DNA of 8,422 bases, taken from contig BFAU01000125.1 of NCBI GenBank assembly GCA_008975185.1, positions 1-8,422 on the forward strand. Reading direction: 5' to 3'. How positions within the stretch are numbered: position 1 is the stretch's first letter; each line of letters opens with the position of its first letter. The notes beneath the pieces were generated by a model. That model did not search any database. It saw only the letters and a program-made list of their open reading frames with translations, and had not been told where the DNA came from. Shown piece after piece: positions 1-7,147 of the stretch. The stretch comes from a bacterium MnTg04. GTDB lineage: Bacteria; Pseudomonadota; Gammaproteobacteria; Steroidobacterales; MnTg04. The translations under genes were made by a program, and so were the position numbers.

Positions 1-116
1 GAGGCGGGTGCGTGGAACACAAACACCTGAAACACGGTGATTACGAGGACGACCGGCAGTAGATCGCGCAGGCTGGATAGCGCATCCCTGGCCAGAGCGA
101 TCAGTGAGGCTTTCAA
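1..116 (-). CDS. DUF1538-like membrane protein, 5' end only (partial)
   Basis: This frame runs off the left window edge, so only about 38 N-terminal residues are present. Read on the minus strand they start MKASLIALARDALSSLRDLL and continue with a hydrophobic segment containing LLPVVLVITVFQVFVF. The pattern of a short amphipathic lead, then LRDLLP, then a hydrophobic stretch ending in FQ, resembles from memory the start of DUF1538 inner-membrane proteins, a family of putative transporters of unknown substrate. The only in-frame start candidate before an upstream stop is a TTG at 114-116, with a weak purine-rich AAAGG about ten bases upstream. The gene diverges from typA across roughly 200 bases. 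Coding status rests on the open frame and composition; the family call is tentative because most of the protein lies outside the window. Confidence 0.5.
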   Translation of the reverse strand, partial: MKASLIALARDALSSLRDLLPVVLVITVFQVFVFHAPA

Positions 117-277
117 CTTGGCCGAGCCTTTGTAAACCCTTGTTCTATAAACATATTAACCAAGAAAACACTTAATCCGGGTTCCTGAACGGCCTCCTCG
201 AGGGCAAAATCGAGCTACCGTGACCATATCACCTATTGGCGAGCGACAAGGCGATATCAATTTGCCAGAGCGCTCTC

Positions 278-283
278 TATAAT
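278..283 (+). promoter_or_regulatory. Probable -10 element of the typA promoter
   Basis: A perfect TATAAT hexamer lies at 278-283, followed by a GC-rich CGGCGCC discriminator-like stretch. Transcription starting about seven bases downstream would give a leader of about 24 bases before the typA ATG at 314. No good -35 hexamer sits at 16-18 bases: TTGCCA at 262-267 is only 10 bases away, which is too close. The element lies inside the extended frame that opens at the TTG at 236, which argues that translation starts at 314. Confidence 0.45.
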
Positions 284-313
284 CGGCGCCTTTTCAGCAC
301 CGCCTCCGCATCC

Positions 314-2149
314 ATGTCGAATCTTTCACATCTCAGGAATATCGCCATCATCGCGCATGTCGATCATGGCAAGACGACATTGGTCGACCAGCTGTTGCAG
401 CAGTCCGGCACCTTGGGGCCGCGTGCCGCTGTGCCTGACCGGGTAATGGACTCGAGCGATCTTGAACGTGAACGCGGCATTACGATCCTGGCGAAGAATA
501 CTTCGATACGCTGGAACGACTACCTGATCAACATCGTCGACACACCGGGACATGCAGATTTTGGCGGCGAAGTGGAACGCGTCCTGTCCATGGTGGACAG
601 CGTGCTGTTGCTCGTCGATGCCGTAGAAGGTCCGATGCCGCAAACCCGCTTCGTCACCCAAAAAGCGTTTGCCAGTGGCCTCAAACCCATCGTGGTCATC
701 AACAAGATCGACCGCGACGGGGCACGGCCTGACTGGGTGCTGGATCAGACCTTCGATCTGTTTGACCGCCTCGGCGCAACCGACGAGCAACTCGATTTTC
801 CGGTCATTTATGCGTCCGCCCTTCACGGCTATTCGTCACTGGATTCAATGGTACGCCAGGGAGACATGACGCCGTTGCTGTCAGCGATAGTCGAACACGT
901 AGCTCCGCCGCAAGTAGACCGCGAAGGTACGCTGCAACTTCAGGTTTCCAGCCTCGATTATGACGCCTACGTGGGCGTCCTGGGCATCGGGCGGGTGCAG
1001 CGGGGCAGCGTTCAGGCCAACTCGGCTGTTTGCGTAGTGGCTCCCGATGGGTCCGTTCGCAAGGCGCGAGTTCTCGAACTGCATACCTTCCACGGTCTCG
1101 AGAGGGAGAAAATTCAGCGTGCGGATGCCGGCAACATCGTCGTCTTCAGCGGCATCGATAAACTCGATATCTCGGATACCTTGTGCGCTGTGGATCACCC
1201 CGATCCGCTGCCGGCACTGGCTGTCGACGAGCCGACCATAAGCATGACCTTCCAGGTCAACAAGTCGCCGTTTTCCGGGCAGGACGGCAAATTCCTGACC
1301 AGCCGGCAAATCGGGGAGCGGCTCGACCAGGAACTCAAACACAATGTGGCGTTGCGCGTGGAGGAAACGGACGACCCCGACAAGTTTCGGGTGTCCGGGC
1401 GCGGTGAACTGCATTTGTCGATACTCATCGAAACCATGCGCCGGGAGGGCTATGAACTTTCGGTGTCGAGACCGGAGGTCATCGTCCACGAAAAAGACGG
1501 CGTCAAGCAGGAGCCGTGGGAGAATCTCAGCGTTGATTTTGCAGAGGCGTACCAGGGCGCCGTCATGACCCGCCTCGCCAGTCGCAAAGGCGAACTTCTC
1601 AGCATGAACCCGGATGGGAAGGGGCGGGTCCGGCTCGATTACCGCATTCCGACCCGTGGGCTGATCGGCTTCCGAACCGAATATTTGACCGCGACATCGG
1701 GAACGGGGCTGCTCTACCACGTATTCGACAAGTACGATCGGCAGGTGCCGGGCATGATCGGGCAGCGCAACAACGGCGTGTTGGTCTCAATGGTCGCCGG
1801 CAAAGCGCTGGCCTATTCGTTGTTCAACCTTCAGGAACGCGGGAGCCTGTTTTTAGGCCACGGCGCCGCGGTTTATGAAGGCATGATCGTCGGTATCCAC
1901 AGTCGCGGCAACGACCTCGTCGTAAACCCGACCAAGGCCAAGCAATTAACCAACATCCGCGCGGCCGGAAGCGACGAGAATATCGTGCTTACCCCACCGA
2001 TTCGTTATTCCCTGGAGCAGGCGCTGGAATTCATCGATGACGATGAATTACTCGAAGTAACGCCGAAAAATATCCGTTTGCGAAAAAAATTATTGAAAGA
2101 GTCCGATCGCAAACGCGCGTCAAGAACACTGTCAGCAAAGAAAATTTGA
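314..2149 (+). CDS. typA: Translational GTPase TypA/BipA
   Basis: This is a ribosome-binding GTPase of the elongation-factor family, involved in ribosome assembly and stress or cold adaptation in the cytoplasm. All G motifs are present: P-loop AHVDHGKT (residues 14-21), switch I RGITI (54-58), DTPGH (76-80), NKID (130-133) and SALHG (168-172). EF-G-like domains follow, including SGRGELHLSILIETMRREG, and then the BipA-specific C-terminal region with RGLIGFRTEYLTATSGTG. The protein has 611 residues, close to the E. coli protein (about 607). The frame is open from a TTG at 236, but the ATG at 314 gives the canonical MSNLSHLRNIAIIAHVDHGK start, and a TATAAT lies between the two. The Shine-Dalgarno before 314 is weak. 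The acyltransferase gene follows after 57 bases. Confidence 0.97.
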   Translation: MSNLSHLRNIAIIAHVDHGKTTLVDQLLQQSGTLGPRAAVPDRVMDSSDLERERGITILAKNTSIRWNDYLINIVDTPGHADFGGEVERVLSMVDSVLLLVDAVEGPMPQTRFVTQKAFASGLKPIVVINKIDRDGARPDWVLDQTFDLFDRLGATDEQLDFPVIYASALHGYSSLDSMVRQGDMTPLLSAIVEHVAPPQVDREGTLQLQVSSLDYDAYVGVLGIGRVQRGSVQANSAVCVVAPDGSVRKARVLELHTFHGLEREKIQRADAGNIVVFSGIDKLDISDTLCAVDHPDPLPALAVDEPTISMTFQVNKSPFSGQDGKFLTSRQIGERLDQELKHNVALRVEETDDPDKFRVSGRGELHLSILIETMRREGYELSVSRPEVIVHEKDGVKQEPWENLSVDFAEAYQGAVMTRLASRKGELLSMNPDGKGRVRLDYRIPTRGLIGFRTEYLTATSGTGLLYHVFDKYDRQVPGMIGQRNNGVLVSMVAGKALAYSLFNLQERGSLFLGHGAAVYEGMIVGIHSRGNDLVVNPTKAKQLTNIRAAGSDENIVLTPPIRYSLEQALEFIDDDELLEVTPKNIRLRKKLLKESDRKRASRTLSAKKI

Positions 2150-2206
2150 CAGCAACCGGGCAAAATCGCAAAGTGAAATGATCCGGGGATGTAGCGGGGC
2201 GTATCG

Positions 2207-3574
2207 ATGTTCCAGCGTATGATCATTTCGCTGATCGGCATTATCGCGAACACTTTCTTTCGCCGAATCGATGTGGTCGGTATCGAGAACGTGCCCGGCG
2301 ACGGACCGGTAATTTTTGCCGGTAACCACCCGAATGCCCTGATGGATGGCTTCCTGCTTATTGCGAAGTGCGGTCGGTGGCCGCTGCACTTCATGGGAAA
2401 CGCGAAGCTCTGGGAATATCGGCTGCTCGCGCCAGTCCTGAATGCGATCGGCGCCGTCCCCGTTTACCGCCGCGAGGAGCATGCCGGCGAGGTCGATAAC
2501 AGCCAGGCATTCGAAAAGCTATACGAGGTTATCGAGTCCGGCAATTGCATGGGCATATTCCCGGAAGGCATCAGCCATGTGGAGTCGCAACTGGTCAAGC
2601 TCAAAACCGGCACAGCGCGCATCGCGCTTTCCGTAACTGCCCGCGGCCAGGCAAAAGTCAAAATTATTCCCTGCGGGCTGAATTACATCAACCGCCACCG
2701 ATTCAGAAGCCAGGTGCTGATCGAGTTTGGCGAGCCGATCGTCATCGACGATCAATGGATGAGGGACTACAGCCAGGATGAACAGGGAACGGTCAGGAAA
2801 TTGACCGCGCACCTCGCCGATGCGCTGACCGTCGTTACCCTGAATGCGCCGGATTGGCACACATTGCGTTTCATACAAACGGCCAGACGCTTATACAAGC
2901 CGGCATCGGCAGACCTTCGCCCGGGGGAATATATCGAGTTGAACCGGCGCTTTGTCGATGGCTATCTGCAGGCGGCAGACGACCCGGAGATGAAGGCGTT
3001 TCGGGAGGAGTTGGAAAACTACCAGGCGCGGCTGGACATGCTCGGTCTTAAAGACTTTCAATTACGCCAGCCGATGACGCTGGGCCGGGCGTTTCGCAAA
3101 GTGATGCTCCGTAGCCTGACTATGCTCGCCTTGTTGCCGCTTGCGATACCCGGTGGGCTTTTGCATTTGCCGGTCGGCTGGATAGCGGCGACGGTCGGCG
3201 AACGCTTTAGCTATGAAATGGACGATATCGCAACCTTGAAGGTGTTTTCGACGATCTTGCTGTTGCCGCTTTTATATTTGCTCATCGCGATTGTCGTCGG
3301 CATCAATTTTGGATTCTGGTGGGCTTTCGTTGCGGTAATCGCCCTGACCTTCAGTTTCTTTGCCTCGGTACGCTTGATAGAGGCGGAGGTGGGCCTGCTG
3401 GTATCGATGCTGTCGGTTCTCAGGTTGACCCGCCTGGGAAGCGAAATCGATGACTTGCGCGCGACACGCGCTGTCCTGGTCGGCAAAATAAGAGCGCTGG
3501 CCGATCGCCTGGCCGATCCGGATATGCAGCGGCTTTTTACAGATAAGGATTTCAGTCAAGCTGACGACAAATAA
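2207..3574 (+). CDS. Membrane-anchored PlsC-type glycerolipid acyltransferase
   Basis: The 455-residue protein has an N-terminal lysophospholipid/glycerol-phosphate acyltransferase domain of the PlsC superfamily, expected to move an acyl group onto a glycerolipid at the inner membrane. Visible motifs are GNHPNALMD (39-47, catalytic His41 and Asp47), GAVPVYRR (82-89), FPEGIS (118-123), IPCGLNY (154-160) and FGEPI (174-178). His and Asp are separated by five residues, as I recall for the yeast Gpt2/Sct1-like branch, instead of the usual four. A charged linker follows, then hydrophobic segments near 301-330, 343-366 and 368-388, and a polar tail with a short helix-rich stretch. The ATG at 2207 has only a weak GGGG-type ribosome site. 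It lies 57 bases after typA on the same strand, so co-transcription is possible. The exact substrate cannot be read from the sequence. Confidence 0.88.
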   Translation: MFQRMIISLIGIIANTFFRRIDVVGIENVPGDGPVIFAGNHPNALMDGFLLIAKCGRWPLHFMGNAKLWEYRLLAPVLNAIGAVPVYRREEHAGEVDNSQAFEKLYEVIESGNCMGIFPEGISHVESQLVKLKTGTARIALSVTARGQAKVKIIPCGLNYINRHRFRSQVLIEFGEPIVIDDQWMRDYSQDEQGTVRKLTAHLADALTVVTLNAPDWHTLRFIQTARRLYKPASADLRPGEYIELNRRFVDGYLQAADDPEMKAFREELENYQARLDMLGLKDFQLRQPMTLGRAFRKVMLRSLTMLALLPLAIPGGLLHLPVGWIAATVGERFSYEMDDIATLKVFSTILLLPLLYLLIAIVVGINFGFWWAFVAVIALTFSFFASVRLIEAEVGLLVSMLSVLRLTRLGSEIDDLRATRAVLVGKIRALADRLADPDMQRLFTDKDFSQADDK

Positions 3575-3688
3575 TCACTGCAGAGATCGGTCGGCAACTG
3601 CCGCGGGGGTAAATAGGAAGCAGGCCACGGCTCGTATTTATTAATGGTCAAATGTAACCTAGGAAGAATTCAACCAGAGCGAGGGGAA

Positions 3689-4150
3689 ATGAAAATTTGG
3701 GTAGACGCAGATGCATGCCCGGTAGCGATCAAGGAAATCCTGTTCAGGGCGGCTGAACGAACTGCCATAGAGTTGATCCTGGTTGCAAATCAAGCATTGC
3801 ACACACCACCATCACGCCATATCAAGACACTCCAGGTTCCCCGGGGATTTGACGTTGCCGACGATGAAATAGTGAGAAAGCTGAGCGCCGGAGACCTCGT
3901 GATCACGAGTGATATTCCCCTGGCGGCAGAGGTTATCGAAAAAGGTGGCCACGCACTTAGCCCGCGAGGTGAATTGCATACCGTTGAGAATATTGGGGCG
4001 CGTTTGAATATGAGAGATTTTATGGATACCTTGCGAGCCAGTGGCGTGGACACAGGCGGGCCATCTGCTTTTAGCCAAAGGGATCGACAGGCCTTTGCCA
4101 ATAATCTGGACAAGCTACTGACCAGGCACGCAAATACCATCAGTCGATAG
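3689..4150 (+). CDS. yaiI: YaiI/YqxD (UPF0178, DUF188) family protein
   Basis: This is a 153-residue cytoplasmic protein of the widespread DUF188 family, whose function is not established; a PIN-like nuclease fold has been proposed for the family. Family hallmarks are MKIWVDADACPVAIKEIL at the N-terminus (acidic Asp6 and Asp8), LVITSDIPLA (70-79, Asp75), NIGARLNMRDFMD (101-113) and the C-terminal GGPSAFSQRDRQAFANNLD. The frame is open from an ATG at 3644, but the ATG at 3689 is chosen. It matches the usual family start and length, and it follows a strong GAGGGG Shine-Dalgarno at 3681-3686, whereas the upstream ATG has none. The gene lies 114 bases after the acyltransferase, with no clear terminator between, so it may be read from the same transcript or have its own promoter. 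Confidence 0.93.
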   Translation: MKIWVDADACPVAIKEILFRAAERTAIELILVANQALHTPPSRHIKTLQVPRGFDVADDEIVRKLSAGDLVITSDIPLAAEVIEKGGHALSPRGELHTVENIGARLNMRDFMDTLRASGVDTGGPSAFSQRDRQAFANNLDKLLTRHANTISR

Positions 4151-4298
4151 CCGAGAAAGAGTGGAATAAGGGTTATGTGCAGACCGAGGTGACATTGGTA
4201 GACGGAAAAATATTTCTACATCGCACAATGTTTTATTATGGTTCGCACTTGCTCTGGGCTGAAGATTATGGATAAGAAATTGCCTGGCAAGCAAATGC

Positions 4299-4312
4299 AG
4301 CCGGAACCGGCT
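4299..4312. repeat. Short inverted repeat upstream of tRNA-Gly
   Basis: AGCCGGAACCGGCT is an inverted repeat with six-base arms, able to form a five-base stem with a GAAC loop. It ends about 40 bases before the tRNA. No T-run follows, so it is not a convincing intrinsic terminator. It could be an operator-like dyad or chance. Confidence 0.3.
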
Positions 4313-4351
4313 AATGCCGGGGCGCTGATTTGAGCATTATTGGTAAGCTTA

Positions 4352-4425
4352 GCGGGTGTAGTTCAAAGGCAGAACATCAGCTTCCCAAGCTGAGAATGTG
4401 GGTTCGATTCCCATCACCCGCTCCA
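4352..4425 (+). tRNA. tRNA-Gly (anticodon CCC)
   Basis: The full cloverleaf can be drawn by hand. The acceptor stem is GCGGGTG/CACCCGC with discriminator T and an encoded CCA (4423-4425). The D arm is GTTC/GAAC. The anticodon stem TCAGC/GCTGA encloses the loop TTCCCAA, giving anticodon CCC, which reads GGG codons. The variable loop is GAAT, and the T arm GTGGG-TTCGATT-CCCAT carries the canonical TTCGATT loop. This is the counterpart of the minor glycine tRNA (glyU type) of enterobacteria. It is followed by the convergent end of the TlpA-like gene about 40 bases on, with no evident T-rich terminator. No second tRNA or integrase is adjacent. Confidence 0.96.
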
Positions 4426-4466
4426 AAAAGCACTCTCTCAACTTAATGCCGGAATCCTGTCGCTGG

Positions 4467-5024
4467 TTATGGCGCTGGGTAATGCTCGGCGATTATCGCG
4501 TCGAGGCTCTTGCGTATTTCGGCGGCCCAGTATGGCGCTCGGTATGCGGCCTTGCGCCTGTGGCTCGCCGGTTTGCCGAGATCCGGCGGCTCGATGCGTG
4601 GTATCTCACGCAGGTCAAAGCGAATCACGCGCTCCTTATCCAGCAATATCACTCCCGGTGTTCCATAGATGCCGTATAGATCGGCAACTTCGTCGCCATC
4701 GAGCAACAGCGCTACGTCGTAGCCCTTTTCGTTAACGAACGCGGCGGGATCGCCATCCTCACGGAAATTAATGGCTAGAATCCTGACCCGATCCCCGTAC
4801 TCGAGGCGAATGCTTTGTAAATGCGGGAATAATGCCTTGCAGTAGGGACACCAGGTCGCCCAGAAAAACAGGATAGTCGCCTGAGCCTCTACTTCGTCCT
4901 GAAGGTGAATCGTTTGTCCGTCAGGATCGTCAAGCGTCCAGTCCGGCGCGATAGTCCCGGCAGCGGTCGCAGGAGAAAAAAGCAGCATTGACAGGATGGT
5001 TGTCAGTATCAGGAAATAGCGCAC
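4467..5024 (-). CDS. TlpA/ResA-like periplasmic thioredoxin-family protein
   Basis: The 185-residue protein begins with a hydrophobic signal sequence (MRYFLILTTILSMLLFSPAT, probable cleavage around AAG near 21-23). A TlpA-type thioredoxin fold follows: APDWTLDDPDGQTIHL, then FFWATWCPYCKALFP with the redox pair Cys59 and Cys62. Downstream are LAINFRED, a YDVALLLDGD segment, and GTPGVILLD with the cis-proline at 123. It probably reduces or shuttles disulfides in the periplasm, as TlpA and ResA do in cytochrome c or copper-site assembly. The C-terminal 40 residues, rich in Arg and Pro, extend past the core fold. The start is GTG at 5022-5024 with a GAGG Shine-Dalgarno seven bases upstream. It converges on tRNA-Gly and has no cytochrome-maturation gene next to it, so its partner is unknown. 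Confidence 0.9.
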   Translation of the reverse strand: MRYFLILTTILSMLLFSPATAAGTIAPDWTLDDPDGQTIHLQDEVEAQATILFFWATWCPYCKALFPHLQSIRLEYGDRVRILAINFREDGDPAAFVNEKGYDVALLLDGDEVADLYGIYGTPGVILLDKERVIRFDLREIPRIEPPDLGKPASHRRKAAYRAPYWAAEIRKSLDAIIAEHYPAP

Positions 5025-5143
5025 GTCGAATCCTCAGGCGATGATTGCATTAAATTCACGCAGTACCATACCCGATAATCAAGTGCGTTATTGCATGGAT
5101 GAATATTGGCCGCGACCGGAACGAGAAGATCTGAATTAATGGC

Positions 5144-5199
5144 GTAGGAGGGCCTTCAGGCTCGAAACGGTGGTCAATGGCGGCTGAAGCCGCTCCTAC
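5144..5199 (-). repeat. REPIN-like element 1 (two inverted REP halves)
   Basis: Two imperfect palindromes face each other between the methyltransferase and TlpA-like genes. The half at 5144-5165 reads GTAGGAGGGCCTTCAGGCTC, and the half at 5178-5199 is, on the minus strand, GTAGGAGCGGCTTCAGCCGC. They share GTAGGAG and CTTCAG in inverted orientation, and each has its own internal hairpin (GCCT-TC-AGGC at 5152-5161; GCGGCT-GA-AGCCGC at 5180-5193). The whole 56-base unit can fold into one long hairpin. Read on the minus strand, its outer arms match element 2 at 8076-8130 at 17 of 20 bases on each side, while the centre differs. It lies about 60 bases beyond the methyltransferase stop codon and may act as a transcript-end structure. 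Confidence 0.8.
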
Positions 5200-5259
5200 T
5201 GGTCAAGCTCTGGAATCAACCAGGGTTGGTATTTGGCGAGAACAGGAATTTAACTGGCT

Positions 5260-6108
5260 CTACTCTTCAAACCGCGTCAGGGACTTGAGGTCTTGCAGCA
5301 CTTCTGTTTCATCGTGCTCTTTTTCCAGAACCCAGAATAGGTGTTTGCAAAAAATGACGGTGGGCGACAGGTTGAGCTTTGCCCGGTCCCACAGAATCGC
5401 ATAACGCCGGTTTTTTTCGACATGCGTATTTTTATTTTTGTACAAGCTGTATGCGAGCAACGAGCCAAGTGCAAACAATGGGTAAAACAAGATTCCGAGG
5501 ATTAGCGATGTAATGTTGAATCTGGTTCGTACGCGCTCAACGATCCTGAATCCGGATAAGGTGCAAATCGTCTGCAGATGCTGCACGCCGACCAGGAACA
5601 GGTGGCCGAAATACAGGCGGTCGGAATTCGTTTCCGAGAACCATACGCTGTCGATTTCCGTCGGCGGCGTTCGCCGCCATAGCTCACTCTCCATCAAAAA
5701 CATCGACAACCTCGCCCGGGCGTGGGAAATGCTGGGCGCGGTAATAATCAAGGTTCCGCCCTTCCTGAGAACTCGATTGAATTCCCTGAACAGGCTGATC
5801 TTGTCCGGCATATGCTCTATGCCTTCCTGGCAGATCAGGTAGTCGACACTCGAGTCCTCGACCGGAATACGGCCGGCGAGATCCGCATACTCAGCTTTCA
5901 TGCCATCGATTTTCATGAACTCGGGATAAAGATCGAAGGCCTTGATCGTGGCTCCCTTGAGAGCGAACGCATAACTGGATCGGCCGTCACCGCAGGGAAT
6001 ATCGACGACGACCTTGCCGCGCAGATCAGGCAGGCCATCGACATAACGAGATACGAAGTCGTGAATGCCGCGGTTCGGAAAGTCGTATTCTTTTTCTACA
6101 GGCCGCAT
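5260..6108 (-). CDS. SAM-dependent class I methyltransferase with C-terminal membrane segment
   Basis: The 282-residue protein has a Rossmann-fold methyltransferase domain. Motif I is VVVDIPCGDGRSS (33-45), the acidic ribose contact is likely Asp59 in AFDLYPE, motif IV is DYLICQEGIEHMPD (89-102), and the later strand is LRKGGTLIITAPSISHARAR (114-133). A hydrophobic stretch at about 199-221 (ITSLILGILFYPLFALGSLLAY) predicts one membrane helix, followed by a basic Lys-rich turn and a tail of about 60 residues. It resembles UbiE/Methyltransf_11-type enzymes found in glycan or lipid pathways, but the acceptor cannot be inferred. The start is ATG at 6106-6108 behind a weak ACGGAA ribosome site. 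It stands alone between a three-gene operon and a REPIN. Its codons look somewhat AT-richer than its neighbours, a soft hint of separate origin. Confidence 0.88.
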   Translation of the reverse strand: MRPVEKEYDFPNRGIHDFVSRYVDGLPDLRGKVVVDIPCGDGRSSYAFALKGATIKAFDLYPEFMKIDGMKAEYADLAGRIPVEDSSVDYLICQEGIEHMPDKISLFREFNRVLRKGGTLIITAPSISHARARLSMFLMESELWRRTPPTEIDSVWFSETNSDRLYFGHLFLVGVQHLQTICTLSGFRIVERVRTRFNITSLILGILFYPLFALGSLLAYSLYKNKNTHVEKNRRYAILWDRAKLNLSPTVIFCKHLFWVLEKEHDETEVLQDLKSLTRFEE

Positions 6109-6138
6109 CGTTTCCGTGATCGAGTGTTTTGAGCGGCA

Positions 6139-6144
6139 AGTATA
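6139..6144 (-). promoter_or_regulatory. Possible -10 element for the methyltransferase gene
   Basis: On the minus strand TATACT sits 31 bases upstream of the methyltransferase ATG, a suitable place for a -10 box. The -35 region 17 bases further up (TATTTA) is a poor match. The same spot read on the plus strand contains TATAAT (6141-6146), but no plus-strand gene follows, so only the minus-strand reading is proposed. Confidence 0.25.
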
Positions 6145-6260
6145 ATCAGGACTTTAGGAGATAAATAGCCGAAACACCAAGCACCGCCCGACGTCGAAAG
6201 CCTGCCGAATCGAGAAGTCAGAATTCGCGCGATTCCGGGAGTCGGCGGGGCCTCGCCCGT

Positions 6261-7145
6261 TCAGTAATTTACCCGGAAACCGGCCCTGAAGACGTAGTCG
6301 CTCTCCAGGGCGGTACCGTTCAGATCCTGATACACAGGGATCTGGATAGCGGCTTCGAGTATCAGTTTTTTGCTGACGTATTGAATGCCCGGAGTGATGA
6401 ATATCGTCGTGCCGCCGGAATCATTGTTGACCTGGCCTGCCATCCGGGCTTTTTCGCTGCGGATGATGTTGGCTTCCAGCACGCCGTAGACAAAGGCATT
6501 GCTGCTTGGCTGGAGTGCCCTGGGCCATACCCGGCGTTGCCAGGACAGATCGAGCCGGCTCACATCGCCGGCTTCGAAGTTGTTGGCCGCCGTTTTTGCC
6601 TGGTAGGTGAGCTGGCTGTGGAATCCGCCTTGCAAGGTCTCCGAAGAGACAACCAGGCCGATGAAACTGTCCCACGAACCGGTTCCGGATTGCAGCGGGA
6701 TCGGCAGGCGTCCGAGAGCGTCCGCTTCGTCGTCATCGCCGGTCGGGGCCTTGACGCCCGCGATTACCCCCAGCCTCAGCGTCCGGCCGATACCGTCACG
6801 CTGGAAAAGCGTGTAGCGGCCGAAGATCGTCAAGTCTCCGATGCCCTGGCTCGAACGGCGTACGCCGCCGGATTGCCTGAGTTCCTTCCGCAGGTATGGC
6901 AGCGCTGCAAACAGCGCCAGTTTTTCGCTGGCGCCATAGGCGAGGACCGATACGAGCGCATCCACATCCACGACGAGCCCGTTGTTGGCCGGATCATCGC
7001 CCGAGCGGGTAAGTATCAGTTGTTCGCGGTTGATGAACTTGCCCTCGCCGACGGGCAGTGCGGTGCTGAAGGTGATCGGAGCTGCCGGTGTATGAACCGG
7101 CGTCAGCAGGATGATGAGACCGGCGAGTGCGGCTGCGGGCCTCAT
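6261..7145 (-). CDS. Outer-membrane beta-barrel transporter (Phenol_MetA_deg-like)
   Basis: The 294-residue protein opens with a signal peptide (cleavage probably near HTPAA/PITFS, about residue 22). Alternating-hydrophobicity strands typical of an outer-membrane barrel follow. Family-type signatures are the YGASEKLALFAALPYLRKEL segment (70-89), GIGDLTIFGRYTL (101-113), GVKAPTG (130-136), GSWDSFIGL (156-164) and the TPGIQYVSKK turn (251-260). It ends in the aromatic Tyr expected for barrel insertion. Such proteins are often annotated only as 'transporter'. The ATG at 7143-7145 follows the MerP-like stop codon by two bases, with GGAAG as ribosome site, so it is translationally coupled and is the last gene of the mer-like operon. 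It could let metal or metal complexes cross the outer membrane; direction and substrate are unknown. Confidence 0.85.
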   Translation of the reverse strand: MRPAAALAGLIILLTPVHTPAAPITFSTALPVGEGKFINREQLILTRSGDDPANNGLVVDVDALVSVLAYGASEKLALFAALPYLRKELRQSGGVRRSSQGIGDLTIFGRYTLFQRDGIGRTLRLGVIAGVKAPTGDDDEADALGRLPIPLQSGTGSWDSFIGLVVSSETLQGGFHSQLTYQAKTAANNFEAGDVSRLDLSWQRRVWPRALQPSSNAFVYGVLEANIIRSEKARMAGQVNNDSGGTTIFITPGIQYVSKKLILEAAIQIPVYQDLNGTALESDYVFRAGFRVNY

Positions 7146-7147
7146 GC

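Noticed and set aside
262..283. TTGCCA...TATAAT as a complete typA promoter
   Set aside because: The spacer is 10 bases, too short for a sigma-70 promoter, so only the TATAAT is kept.
881..1720. 279-codon minus-strand open frame opposite typA
   Set aside because: It lies wholly antisense to the well-supported typA gene, shows no family motif and is typical of mirror frames in GC-rich coding DNA. The same applies to the frame at 326-826.
3590..3606. CGGCA/TGCCG dyad after the acyltransferase gene as a terminator
   Set aside because: The loop is too small for the full stem and no T-run follows.
5144..5199. CRISPR-like repeat array
   Set aside because: The repeated units are inverted pairs with internal palindromes at scattered sites, not direct repeats with uniform spacers, and no cas gene is present.
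6240..6262. GC-rich dyad as terminator of the barrel gene
   Set aside because: The GGGC-GAG-GCCC stem is only four bases and has no T-run on the minus strand.
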